Assembly: GCA_964643075.1 (NCBI GenBank) | Contig: CAZXQO010000005.1 | Span: 73,637 to 137,636 of the forward strand | From: Desulfocucumis sp964643075 | GTDB lineage: Bacteria > Bacillota > Desulfotomaculia > Desulfotomaculales > Desulfocucumaceae | Direction of reading: 5' to 3' | Length of the DNA: 64,000 nucleotides | In this document: in pieces, positions 51,116-59,660 of the stretch | How positions within the stretch are numbered: position 1 is the first letter of the stretch | How the letters are laid out: each line of letters starts with the position of its first letter | Notes under the pieces: model-generated | What the model was told of the DNA's origin: nothing | Database searches by the model: none | The model's input: the letters and a program-made list of their open reading frames with translations, nothing else | Translations under genes and position numbers: made by a program

Positions 51116-53755
51116 TTGTTCTCAAAATTTAATTTGTTACGTTTAAGAACCGTAATTATGGTTGTTTTTTTATGTCTATGGGCGGGACCGGTAATGGCGT
51201 TGCCCACTTCCCGGTTGATTGAAACTTTCCCGGTAACCTCGGGGGCGGAACTTTCTACCTACCAGTCCCAGTCAGGCGGTGGAACTGCCGTCGTTTACGT
51301 TTTAAAAATTGATTTAAGTAATCCCTATATAAAGTTAAATACCATAGTTGGTAATGACGGCAGCCTGGAAACCAACCAGAAGGTAACGGACATGGCGCTG
51401 CGAAGCGGTGCCGTGGCGGCCATAAACGGTGACTTTTTTCAGATAACAGATAGCGGCAGGCCCATTGGACTTACATACAGCAACGGCAGCATAATTACTT
51501 CCCCTGCCATGAGATCCGATATGTACGGCTTTGCTATTACCGGCGACAAACACCCGTTAATTGATGTTTTTACCTTCAGCGGCAGGGTAAAAGCTCCCGG
51601 CGGCAACACTTTTCCCCTGTCTGGAATAAACAAGCCGGCTTACCTTATAAGCGGCGGGGCATCATCTGATATTAATTCCCTGCAGATGTACAATTCGTCC
51701 TGGGGCAGGAATAGCAGGGGGAATGTCAACGGTCCGGACGGTGCTGTAGAAATGGTGGTATCAGGAAATGTGGTTAGGGAGATACGCAGCAGCATGTCCC
51801 CTGTGGGCATACCTGCCGACGGGTATGTATTGATGGCTCATGGTACCGCTGCCGCCTTCATTAAAAATAATTTCAAACCCGGTGATGATGTTCAGGTTGA
51901 ATATGCCGTTGGACCGCTGGAGAATATCTTTGCGGCGGTGGGCGGGCAGGCGATTCTGGTTAGAGACGGGGCCATTCCCAATTATTTTACCCAGGAAATC
52001 AAGGGCAGGGTGTCACGTACCGCGGTCGGGTTTACCGCCGACGGCAAAACGCTCTACCTTGCCTGCGCAGAAAAAAGTAATAAAAGCCAGGGCATGACCC
52101 AGTGGGAAATGGCATATTTTATACAGTCACTGGGGGTGGACAGGGCTGTGAACCTGGACGGAGGTGGGTCCACTACCATGGTCGCCAGGCGCACCGGGGA
52201 GGAAAGAACGGAACTTTTCAATGTCCCGGAGAAGGGGGCGCCGCGGGTTGTTCCAGACGCCATCGGTATTTTTTCCACTGCGCCTCCAGGAGATTTTGCC
52301 GGTTTGGTAATCCACGGGCCGGACAAAATACTGGTTGGTCTGCCGGCGGTATTTAATGCCAGGGGTTACGACGAATATTACAATCCGTACAGGCTAACGC
52401 CAGGTGATGTGTCATGGTTGCTCAAATCAGGAGAAGGCGAAATAAACGGCAGTGAAATAATTTTCGAAACCGGCGGAGTCCTGGACATTGCCGCTAAAAA
52501 GGGAGATTATGAAAAAGTACAGCCGGTAAAGGTATATGGTGACGATGATATAAACAAGATTGTGGTGGAACCGTCATCGGTAAGGGTTGCTCCAGGCAGT
52601 TCGGTACAAATAAAAGTGACTGTATTGTGCAAAGACGGTACGGTGTTCGCATTGAAACCAGGGCAATTTGAAATGACGGCTGAAGCGGGTAGCGTAAGCG
52701 GAGATATGTTTGTCGTCCCTGACAAGCCTACTGCTACCAAGTTAAACGTTGTCTTTCGTAGTTTTTCGGTTGCGGTCCCGGTAGTGGTGGCCGAAAAGGA
52801 CCAGGCTGTGGGGATTGTCAGTGCCGGCCAGCCCCTTACGTTGAACCTGGGTGGTTATTTCAGCGTCATCTTACCCCCGGATGCTTTGCCTGACGGAACG
52901 ACCATAACGGCTGAACCTGCTGATAAGCTTCCCGGGCAGCTGCCTGCCGGCTATGAAAAAGTATCTGCCGTGTTGCTTACAACGAATGGCGGATTATCAG
53001 AAATGACATCAGCCGCCCAGTTGCGCTGGGATGCCGGTGACCAAGGCATTGCTGCAGACTATGCCATTTACCGGTGGGATGGCGGAGCATGGCAGTCCCT
53101 TGCTGCTACGGCCGGTAACGGCGGTCAGGTATACAATGCAGCCGTACAAAACCTTGGCACCCTTGTTCTTGTACGCCACCCAAGGAAGGAATTTTCCGAT
53201 ATGAGCGGACACTGGGCGGCGAGTGATGTGTCCATGCTGGCCTCAAAGGGTATAGTGTCCGGCTATCCGGGGAACGTCTTCCGGCCACAGGAAAAGGTTA
53301 CACGGGTGCAGTTCGTCACCATGCTGGCTAAGGCCATGGGATGGCAACCGGTTGAAGGGGAGAAAATATTTTCCGATCTTGATATGATTCCGGTATGGGC
53401 CAGGGGATATGTGAATGCGTCCGTGGAGAAGGGTGTTGTGTCCGGCTATAAAGACGGCAGGTTTATGCCGTCCAGGAACGTTACCCGCTCAGAAATGGCC
53501 TCCATGATCACCAGGGCATTGAGCTTGTCTCCTGCCGGGGTAGACGTCATCAGTAACTTTAAGGACAGCAATAAAATAGACAATTGGGCGCTTGATCCCG
53601 TGGTAAGGACGGTTGCGGCGGGGCTTTTCAAAGGGGATAACAGAAACATGTTCAATCCCGCCGATTTCGCCAGCAGGGCGGAAAGCGCGGCCATCATTGC
53701 CAGGTCTATGGAATACAGTGCATACAGAAATCAGATTGTTCCTTCGAAGGAATAG
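51116..53755 (+). CDS. S-layer-anchored phosphodiester glycosidase family protein (three SLH repeats)
   Basis: An 879-residue exported protein. Signal peptide about 1-29 (VIMVVFLCLWAGPVMA). Residues 50-385 are a NAGPA/phosphodiester glycosidase domain, with GAVAAINGDFFQ near 101, TAVGFTADGKTLYLAC near 302 and VDRAVNLDGGGSTTM near 340. A beta-rich linker (about 390-690) is followed by three SLH repeats (FSDMSGHWA near 695, FSDLDMIPVWARGYV, FKDSNKIDNWALDP), each with the GY/GD..FxP core, which bind wall polymer. TTG start behind GGAGG. It likely acts on a surface glycan phosphodiester. Confidence 0.9.
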   Translation: MFSKFNLLRLRTVIMVVFLCLWAGPVMALPTSRLIETFPVTSGAELSTYQSQSGGGTAVVYVLKIDLSNPYIKLNTIVGNDGSLETNQKVTDMALRSGAVAAINGDFFQITDSGRPIGLTYSNGSIITSPAMRSDMYGFAITGDKHPLIDVFTFSGRVKAPGGNTFPLSGINKPAYLISGGASSDINSLQMYNSSWGRNSRGNVNGPDGAVEMVVSGNVVREIRSSMSPVGIPADGYVLMAHGTAAAFIKNNFKPGDDVQVEYAVGPLENIFAAVGGQAILVRDGAIPNYFTQEIKGRVSRTAVGFTADGKTLYLACAEKSNKSQGMTQWEMAYFIQSLGVDRAVNLDGGGSTTMVARRTGEERTELFNVPEKGAPRVVPDAIGIFSTAPPGDFAGLVIHGPDKILVGLPAVFNARGYDEYYNPYRLTPGDVSWLLKSGEGEINGSEIIFETGGVLDIAAKKGDYEKVQPVKVYGDDDINKIVVEPSSVRVAPGSSVQIKVTVLCKDGTVFALKPGQFEMTAEAGSVSGDMFVVPDKPTATKLNVVFRSFSVAVPVVVAEKDQAVGIVSAGQPLTLNLGGYFSVILPPDALPDGTTITAEPADKLPGQLPAGYEKVSAVLLTTNGGLSEMTSAAQLRWDAGDQGIAADYAIYRWDGGAWQSLAATAGNGGQVYNAAVQNLGTLVLVRHPRKEFSDMSGHWAASDVSMLASKGIVSGYPGNVFRPQEKVTRVQFVTMLAKAMGWQPVEGEKIFSDLDMIPVWARGYVNASVEKGVVSGYKDGRFMPSRNVTRSEMASMITRALSLSPAGVDVISNFKDSNKIDNWALDPVVRTVAAGLFKGDNRNMFNPADFASRAESAAIIARSMEYSAYRNQIVPSKE

Positions 53756-53866
53756 ATGTTTTACCCAATGTCGCTTACCTGGTATAATCCCGGGTCGGAG
53801 CCTCATGGCAAAATTTTTTGAATTCACCGGATACGGATAAAACATTTAAGCTCGGGGGTGTTACTT

Positions 53867-54916
53867 TTGTCCAGGCAAAGGAGAAAACTGGATCACCTCA
53901 AACTGGCGTTGGAACTTGACGATGGAACTACTTCAACGGGGTTTTCCGATCTTACCCCTGTGCATATGTCCGCTCCCGAATTGGATCTGCAGGATGTGGA
54001 TACATCCTGCGTTTTTATGGGCAAGAGGCTGAGAGCTCCTCTTATTATAAACGCCATTACCGGAGGTCATCCCGAAACAGCCTGGATTAACCGCGAACTC
54101 TCTCTGGTTGCGGGGAAAAAGGGCATAGGCATGGCTGTTGGCTCACAAAAGGCTGCCCTGAATGATTTTTCAGTAAGGGAAACTTTTACTGTGGCCAGGG
54201 AGGTGAATCCGGACGGGCTGCTTTTGGCCAACCTGGGCGCCACTTGCACACCAGAGGAAGCAAGGGCTGCAGTGGAAATGATAGGCGCTGACGGTATACA
54301 ATTGCATCTTAATGTTCCCCAGGAAATTACCATGCCGGAGGGTGATTCACGCTTTAAGGGAGTACTATCGAACATCACCTCGGTAATAGAGGCAGTCCCA
54401 GTTCCGGTGATGGTGAAAGAAGTCGGATTTGGTATGTCAAGGGAAACTGCGCTGGCGTTATATGGTGCTGGGGTTAAATATATTGATGTGGGCGGCAGGG
54501 GAGGTACAGACTTTCTGGCTATTGAGCACTCCCGGGGGAACAGGTGTCAGCAGGAACCGTTGGAGTGGGGCATTCCTACCGCCATCAGCCTTTTAGAGGG
54601 TCTAAGCCTCGGTTTAAATATAGGTTTCGTTGCCTCGGGAGGACTGCGCAGCAGCCTGGATATGGCCAGGGCGTTGATGGCCGGGGCTGCGCTGACGGCC
54701 ATGGCCAGGCCATTTTTGGAAGCACTGGTGAAGGGCAAGGCAGGGGAATTGGAGGAAACGGTAGGCAATCTTATTGTTGGACTGGGCAAAATTATGCTCA
54801 TGACCGGGTCGTCAAATTTGACCGAAATTGCAGGAAAACCCCTGGTGATCACAGGCTTTACAGCCGAATGGCTGCTGCGCAGGGGTATTGACATCGACAG
54901 CTACGCCCGGAGGTGA
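53867..54916 (+). CDS. fni: Type 2 isopentenyl-diphosphate delta-isomerase
   Basis: A 349-residue FMN enzyme that interconverts isopentenyl and dimethylallyl diphosphate. RQRRKLDHLKLAL opens the substrate site; INAITGGHPETAWINREL near 65, MAVGSQKAAL near 93, VMVKEVGFGMSRETA near 183, DVGGRGGTDF near 208 and FVASGGLRSSLDMARAL near 251 contact FMN and diphosphate. TTG 53867 has GGGGG upstream; GTG 53858 abuts that site and is less likely. Monocistronic in this window. Confidence 0.93.
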   Translation: MSRQRRKLDHLKLALELDDGTTSTGFSDLTPVHMSAPELDLQDVDTSCVFMGKRLRAPLIINAITGGHPETAWINRELSLVAGKKGIGMAVGSQKAALNDFSVRETFTVAREVNPDGLLLANLGATCTPEEARAAVEMIGADGIQLHLNVPQEITMPEGDSRFKGVLSNITSVIEAVPVPVMVKEVGFGMSRETALALYGAGVKYIDVGGRGGTDFLAIEHSRGNRCQQEPLEWGIPTAISLLEGLSLGLNIGFVASGGLRSSLDMARALMAGAALTAMARPFLEALVKGKAGELEETVGNLIVGLGKIMLMTGSSNLTEIAGKPLVITGFTAEWLLRRGIDIDSYARR

Positions 54917-55226
54917 AAATTGTTGAATTGCCGGCTGCCACAAAACCACTGAAGCATTGACAATAGTGAATTTTGTGACCTTTTTTAGCTATTCGTGATC
55001 TCCTGTAATCTCAAGGTATTGGGGTTGTGTTAGAAAATTATATCCGGAAAGTCTCCGCTCTTGTGTCTGAGGAAGCCTATTGGTTATAATAATATTAAGG
55101 GACAAGCTATATATATTCAAAAAGGCAAAGATCCCCTATCGCCATATACTAGTTTCCTTCATATTATGGATTAAGAATAAAGGAAAATATTCCTACTCTG
55201 TGGAAAGAAGAGTAGGGGTGGTGTAA
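54917..55226. other. Intergenic region with an SD-overlapping hairpin
   Basis: No gene in about 310 bases. CCTACTCT (55192-55199) pairs with AGAGTAGG (55209-55216); the right arm overlaps the start of AGGGGTGG, the ribosome site of the next gene, so folding would hide it. The rest is unremarkable AT-rich sequence. Confidence 0.5.
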
Positions 55227-56258
55227 ATGATTGATTGGATCAAAAGCCGCTGTCAAAAATTAAAACAAGTAAAACTATATCCGGTTGCTGTTATTTTGTT
55301 AAGCTTACTGATACTGTTAATATGTTCTAACCATGAGATAATATATGGATCTCGGAAGGATGTTCCGTATAAATTATTATATGAAGTTATACATGAAGTT
55401 GGAATAGCGTTGTTTATTCTTGGTAGTATAACAATCTTGCTTGAATTAAGTGACTTTAGGGAATATTTCTTTAGTAGATTGAACGATATTCTTATTAAGG
55501 ATGAATATATATCCGTTTTAAATCAAGATAAGCTTAGAAATCTAGAGAATAAAGTTCAAAAAGTATTATATTTTAAGGAACAGCAAAACGACAAGAAAAG
55601 CTTTTTTTACAAAGTTCAAAATGATGTCAAACCATTAATAAATGGTTGTTATTTTGATTATTATGAAATAAGAGTAGAATGTAAAATTGAAGATAATTTG
55701 ATCAAGAAGAAAATGACTAAAATTTTTGAAATTGTTAACCCAAATGTTAATGAAATAGAAGAATCTATTCCGATAGATTCTTCTATGCAAATTATTGACG
55801 GCATTGAAGATGGAGATTTGTATAAGGTGGAGTCACTTTCTATAAAATCTATTTCAATAGATGATTATGGAAATAAGACAGAGAAAGATAATACAATAGA
55901 TGATTTGGGATTAATATATACTAAATGCGATGATGAAAGTATTAATAAGTACAACATAAGAGTGCAAACCAATAAAACTATAACGGTTAAAGATAGGTGT
56001 AAAGTAGAAATAATTTATAATACTATAACTCCCATGTCTGACCCTTTTTTTACACATAGGGTAAGAAAACCATGTAAACGGTATAGGTGTGTTTTTCACT
56101 TTAAAAATGATATATATGAATTGGCAGGTTATGGGTTTGGGTTTATGGATAGAAATAATAAAATAACTAAAAATAATTTCACAGGTGGAATAGAGCTTTC
56201 ATTTAAAGATTGGATTTTACCCGGTGATGGTGTCATATTTACCCTTTTAAGAAGATGA
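55227..56258 (+). CDS. Orphan membrane protein: two N-terminal helices, large C-terminal domain
   Basis: A 343-residue protein I do not recognise. Two hydrophobic segments (YPVAVILLSLLILLIC, residues 18-33; EVGIALFILGSITILLEL near 54-71) are followed by a charged coil (RNLENKVQKVLYFKEQQND) and a large soluble, beta-rich domain ending DWILPGDGVIFTLLRR. The gene is far more AT-rich than its neighbours and uses AT-ending codons, which suggests transfer. A short membrane hairpin plus cytoplasmic domain is a layout seen in defence effectors, but no partner gene is adjacent. Confidence 0.75.
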   Translation: MIDWIKSRCQKLKQVKLYPVAVILLSLLILLICSNHEIIYGSRKDVPYKLLYEVIHEVGIALFILGSITILLELSDFREYFFSRLNDILIKDEYISVLNQDKLRNLENKVQKVLYFKEQQNDKKSFFYKVQNDVKPLINGCYFDYYEIRVECKIEDNLIKKKMTKIFEIVNPNVNEIEESIPIDSSMQIIDGIEDGDLYKVESLSIKSISIDDYGNKTEKDNTIDDLGLIYTKCDDESINKYNIRVQTNKTITVKDRCKVEIIYNTITPMSDPFFTHRVRKPCKRYRCVFHFKNDIYELAGYGFGFMDRNNKITKNNFTGGIELSFKDWILPGDGVIFTLLRR

Positions 56259-56319
56259 TAATTTTGTAGTACATTTATGGTTAAAATATATGCTAATAAT
56301 CTAAAGGAGGTTGATTAAT

Positions 56320-56355
56320 ATGGCAAAAACTTTTATTGAAGATGAGTGGGGTTAA
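56320..56355 (+). CDS. 11-codon ORF with optimal ribosome site
   Basis: AAAGGAGG lies eight bases before ATG 56320; the frame reads MAKTFIEDEWG and stops. A hairpin GAGATT-TTA-AATCTC and then a 14-base terminator stem (56382-56419) follow. The strong site on so short a frame suggests a leader peptide, a small expressed peptide, or the broken 5' end of a longer gene. Confidence 0.35.
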   Translation: MAKTFIEDEWG

Positions 56356-56381
56356 TTTGAGATTTTAAATCTCTAGTATTC

Positions 56382-56425
56382 AATAGGCCGAACCTGTTAT
56401 TTATAAGGTTTGGCCTATTCTTATA
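56382..56425 (+). terminator. Terminator-like hairpin after the 11-codon ORF
   Basis: AATAGGCCGAACCT pairs with AGGTTTGGCCTATT (one G-U), ten-base loop, tail CTTATATT. Confidence 0.6.
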
Positions 56426-56436
56426 TTAATTGTTTA

Positions 56437-56461
56437 TAAAAAAACACACCCTGCGGTGTGT
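56437..56461 (-). terminator. Terminator downstream of tRNA-Ala
   Basis: Read on the minus strand: ACACACC, loop GCAG, GGTGTGT, then T run. It follows the CCA end of the tRNA by eight bases. Confidence 0.75.
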
Positions 56462-56469
56462 TGTCTTTC

Positions 56470-56544
56470 TGGTGGACGAGAGGGGATTCGAACCCCCGAC
56501 CCCTGCGTTGCGAACGCAGTGCTCTCCCGCTGAGCTACACGCCC
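56470..56544 (-). tRNA. tRNA-Ala (anticodon CGC), CCA encoded
   Basis: On the minus strand a 75-nt cloverleaf is visible: acceptor GGGCGTG/CTCGTCC with the G3-U70 pair that identifies alanine tRNA, D-arm AGCTCAGCGGGAGAGC, anticodon stem CTGCG with loop TTCGCAA (anticodon CGC, reading GCG), T-arm GGGGG-TTCGAAT-CCCCT, discriminator A and CCA. One T-T mismatch occurs at position 6-67. Confidence 0.9.
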
Positions 56545-56631
56545 ATTTATGTCAAAAGCTACCCTCCGGTTTTATCACACCGGGGCAAAAATTATACTAC
56601 CATAAACAAAAGGGTTTATCAAGGGAGAAAT

Positions 56632-56775
56632 TTATGGCTGATTTTTTCCCTTTCCCAGCGCATTGTAAATAGAAAGACTTGCCGTAGCCACCCAGCCCAG
56701 ACCCAGGCCGAGGCCAAGGGGAATGGCCCACCAATCGGTACCGGTCCTGCGCCTTTGAATTTTTATGCCTTTCAT
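56632..56775 (-). CDS. 47-residue single-helix membrane protein
   Basis: A 47-residue frame begins at ATG 56775, nine bases after GGAGG: a basic start (MKGIKIQRRRTGTD), one hydrophobic, glycine-leucine-rich helix (WWAIPLGLGLGLGWVATASL) and a lysine-rich tail. A second frame starting four bases earlier reads 60 residues without hydrophobic character and is less likely. Family unknown; lies behind tRNA-Ala on the same strand. Confidence 0.6.
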   Translation of the reverse strand: MKGIKIQRRRTGTDWWAIPLGLGLGLGWVATASLSIYNALGKGKNQP

Positions 56776-56921
56776 TCATGCTCACCTCCGGCAAACTGTG
56801 CCAGCTATTTATATTATTATTGCAAAAATGGTTAAATTTTATTTATGCCTGTTGAGAAGGAATGTATGTTGCTCCGGGGGAATGAGTAATATAGTACGAC
56901 AAAAGCCGGGGGCAAGGGACT

Positions 56922-57542
56922 ATGATATATATCAATCCATTTGATTATGTTAATAAAAAAGATGTTGTAAAAAGAGTTGCCGGGATGAAAAAGAAACATT
57001 CCGGTATGACCGGTCGTGAACTATGCGATCTGATCATTAGACGCAAATCCCGCTGGTGCGCGGCCAGCGGCGCGGTTACCGCTCTGCCCGGCGCTTTTCC
57101 CGGACTTGGAAGTGTGCTGGCTGTTTTCGGGGGTACAGCTCTGGACATCACAGCCCTGAGTTATTTTATGTCCGAAATGATCCTGGAAATGTCGGCTATA
57201 TACGGACGGGATTTAAATATACCCGCTGTTTCCAGGGAAGCGTTGTGGGTGCTGGTGTCTGCCGTGGGATCGGATGTGGCGGGGAAGGGGCTGACCAGGA
57301 CGGTAGTCGCCCGGATGGGCAGGCAGGCGGTGGTAAAGCTTATGCAGGAACTGTTACTTTCCCTGGGCATAAGGATAAGCCAGCGCTCACTGTTAAAGAT
57401 AATACCGGTTCTGGGTACGATTATATCCGGAGCGGTGAATTATTATATATGCAAAAAAATAGGCAGGTTAGCCGCCGATTATTACGATAAAAACAGCTTC
57501 CAGGAATGGGAGGGTAAAACCATCACGGTACCGGGTAACTAA
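56922..57542 (+). CDS. EcsC-like membrane-associated protein
   Basis: A 206-residue protein with several weak hydrophobic, alanine/glycine-rich segments: SGAVTALPGAFPGLGSVLAV near residue 50, ALWVLVSAVGSDVAG near 108 and IIPVLGTIISGAVNYY near 160. The pattern (GxxTALPG..PGLG...D...L...M) resembles EcsC family proteins of Firmicutes, whose function is unclear. ATG behind GGGGGCAAGGG. Monocistronic. Confidence 0.65.
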   Translation: MIYINPFDYVNKKDVVKRVAGMKKKHSGMTGRELCDLIIRRKSRWCAASGAVTALPGAFPGLGSVLAVFGGTALDITALSYFMSEMILEMSAIYGRDLNIPAVSREALWVLVSAVGSDVAGKGLTRTVVARMGRQAVVKLMQELLLSLGIRISQRSLLKIIPVLGTIISGAVNYYICKKIGRLAADYYDKNSFQEWEGKTITVPGN

Positions 57543-57643
57543 GTTATTAAGATATTGATTCAGGCCACCTTTCTGTTAAATAAGGCAGATGGAGACTATT
57601 CCAGTCCTGCTTTCCGCCACCGCCAGGGGTTCGCTGGCGATAT

Positions 57644-58303
57644 TTAATCAAACCAGCCGTCTTGTGCTATTTTTACCACTAAGGCCGCCATCTGACCTCT
57701 TTTCATCGCCAGTTCCGGTCCGAACTGGTTGTTTTCGATCCCCTTCATTATTTTTTTCTGTGTTACGTCCGCTACGTACGGTTTATAGAGAAGGTCGATT
57801 TTATTGCTGTCGGAATAGCTAAGCTTGCTTGCGTCGCCATCTACCTTCAATTTATCCTTCAGCGCAAGCGATACCAGGACGGTCACTTCCTTGCGTGTTA
57901 TAGGGCTGGCAAAATGCAGGTTTTGCACGTTACCACGATAGATGCCAAGCCCTTTTTGTACCGCTAGAACCAAGTGCCCCTGTCCCCAGAATATGCCGGG
58001 CGGAAGGTTAATGCCGCTTTTTTTGTAATCCAGGGCCAGCGCTTTTTTTTCCAGCCCCATGGTCCGGATGATGATGGCTATGGCTTCTATTCTAGATATC
58101 GGGTCTTCCGGTTTGAATATATTACCCGGATATCCCTTTATTAAATCCATGGCGAATGCTTTCTCCACCACTAGCTTAGACCAGTGGCCGCCGGTGTCTT
58201 TGAATGATGGGGCCGCAACAGCGGCGGGAATAACAGGATGGATGCACAAACAACTCAAGGCCAGGATGAGAGCAATTGCCATGGGGCAGAGACTTCTTTG
58301 CAT
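57644..58303 (-). CDS. Exported SLH-domain protein
   Basis: A 219-residue secreted protein: signal peptide about 1-31 (MAIALILALSCLCIHPVIPA), then SLH repeats beginning FKDTGGHWSKLVVEKAFAMD and a weaker pair around WGQGHLVLAVQKGLG and YKPYVADVTQKKIMKGIE. No catalytic domain, so it may be a structural S-layer component or wall-binding accessory. ATG 58303 has GGAGG five bases upstream; a longer reading from 58333 is not needed. Confidence 0.82.
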   Translation of the reverse strand: MQRSLCPMAIALILALSCLCIHPVIPAAVAAPSFKDTGGHWSKLVVEKAFAMDLIKGYPGNIFKPEDPISRIEAIAIIIRTMGLEKKALALDYKKSGINLPPGIFWGQGHLVLAVQKGLGIYRGNVQNLHFASPITRKEVTVLVSLALKDKLKVDGDASKLSYSDSNKIDLLYKPYVADVTQKKIMKGIENNQFGPELAMKRGQMAALVVKIAQDGWFD

Positions 58304-58621
58304 ATGAACCTCCATACTTATTAAGTAAATCATTGTAATCTTTGTGGTATGCCATAGCTAAAACCAGATTATTACAAATCTTTAGTCCATTTCGGGGGAG
58401 AGTTTACAATGGATTATAAATTATAATACGTTAACTCCCCTAGTTTATAGGGGGTGCAAGACACTCCAACAAATCTTTCTTGGTAATAGAACGATAGGCT
58501 ACCTTTACTATATATGCTCAAACCGGGACAACCAGGCAAGCTGCAGCCATGGGTTATCGCCCCGGGGCTTTTGTTTTTATGGAGTCTTGGTGAATACATC
58601 GGGGCTTTTTATTTTTCTTAA
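58304..58621. other. Intergenic region, boundary of the accessory island
   Basis: No gene seen in 318 bases. A GGGGC/GCCCC-rich stretch with T runs (58556-58580 and 58600-58615, CGGGGCTTTTT twice) gives weak terminator-like features. Composition shifts toward AT afterwards. Confidence 0.4.
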
Positions 58622-58729
58622 AAACATTTTCAAAAAACGCATACCGAGAGGGAACAATTAGAACTGAAGGCTAAACAAAGAAAAAACACTGTATCGGAGT
58701 TTGTCCGGCAGCGGTTTTTGGAGGAGTAA
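58622..58729 (+). pseudogene. C-terminal remnant of a ribbon-helix-helix protein
   Basis: An open frame with no start codon reads ...EREQLELKAKQRKNTVSEFV then RQRFLEE and stops at 58729. The phrase (L)xxKAxxxxxTVSEFVRQRL is the second half of CopG/MobC-type RHH proteins from mobile elements; the DNA-binding strand is missing. It lies five bases upstream of the next gene's start, so that gene may once have been its operon partner. Confidence 0.45.
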
Positions 58730-58734
58730 CAATA

Positions 58735-59112
58735 ATGCACCTATGGCATCCAGGACTATTACCACACCTACCTACCGCTCAGATATCCGGCCAGCATCGG
58801 GAGTGCTGCGCCCTCCGTGGCAACGGATGGGGACGAAAACACAAAACGGTAGATTATGTTTTTACTCACTCCCCTGCCACGTTGTTTGCGTACCACAAGT
58901 TGGTTATGGCTGAAGCGGAACGCCGGGGGAGCAATATCACCCATAAGTGGAAAGAACCGCATTACCGGGGACGGAACTGCGAACCGTGGATACCAAAACA
59001 GTTTGGCCACCCCGAGGGTGGCTACCCGGAGCATGATGGCGCGTACCTCCGGGAGTGCTTAGAAAACCTACAGGGTAAGGGGGTAATTATTAGACTGGAA
59101 GAGGAGGGGTAA
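58735..59112 (+). CDS. Pyrimidine dimer DNA glycosylase-like protein (TIGR02328)
   Basis: A 125-residue protein beginning MHLWHPGLLPHLP, with GQHRECCALRGNGWGRKH near residue 19, DYVFTHSPATLFAYHKLVM and PHYRGRNCEPW. This matches the TIGR02328 family, distantly related to T4 endonuclease V. Such proteins may excise damaged bases; activity is not established. Strong GGAGGAG ribosome site overlapping the RHH remnant. Its GC content is nearer the chromosome than the following genes. Confidence 0.78.
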   Translation: MHLWHPGLLPHLPTAQISGQHRECCALRGNGWGRKHKTVDYVFTHSPATLFAYHKLVMAEAERRGSNITHKWKEPHYRGRNCEPWIPKQFGHPEGGYPEHDGAYLRECLENLQGKGVIIRLEEEG

Positions 59113-59660
59113 ATACTTCTGCATTACCGTTGCATTACTTTTGAATAAATAAAGGAACAACGTTTCCGCAATCCCTTTATTTATACTGGTCGGAGCGAAA
59201 CGACTCGAACGTGCGTCCTCTACCAACCCAAGGGTTGGAATATTAACGGGAGATAGGCAACCTCAACAGTCCATCTCCGTTATCACTATGTCCGCGTCAT
59301 TGCCCAGCAGATGCTGGGTGTACTTCTTGCTGGGATTGCTACCCTCAAACAAACACTATGGGTTGCGATAAATGTAAGATTATGTCGAACTAGATAAAAT
59401 TTGCAGGAGATTTATAAAATAGCGAAGTATAAGACATCATGGGGAAATATCCCCATGCCAGCTTGTTGGTCCCATTGTCCCGCAAGAGGGCAGGCATTTC
59501 CAGACACTGCTTGATTTTAGTAGAACCAAAATATTTTCAGAGGGAAAAAGATAAAGCATTAGAAAAATTATAGGCACTTTGATTCTGTTTCTAAGGATTT
59601 TCATTGAAATATCACCATAAATCGGATACCTTCTTATTGAATGTTGTGTCTATAATTGGA
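59113..59660. other. Non-coding stretch with a tRNA 3'-end remnant
   Basis: No intact gene. On the minus strand 59220-59187 ends CGCTCCGACCA after GTTCGAGTC, the form of a tRNA T-arm and acceptor (Pro-like), but no matching 5' half or anticodon arm is present. Such 3' fragments often mark attachment sites of integrated elements. A short open frame (59263-59355, minus; NDADIVITEMD) looks like another broken piece. The last seven bases (59654-59660) are the intron's IBS1. Confidence 0.45.

Noticed and set aside
56597..56794. 65-codon minus frame overlapping the 47-residue membrane protein
   Set aside because: Shares the region but lacks hydrophobic or conserved pattern; the 47-codon frame has the better SD spacing and a clear membrane helix.
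58430..58570. c-di-GMP riboswitch upstream of the island
   Set aside because: Scattered CAAACC and GGTTA words do not assemble into the GEMM core.
59187..59220. Complete tRNA gene
   Set aside because: Only T-arm and 3' acceptor-like sequence are present; no matching 5' half or anticodon arm.
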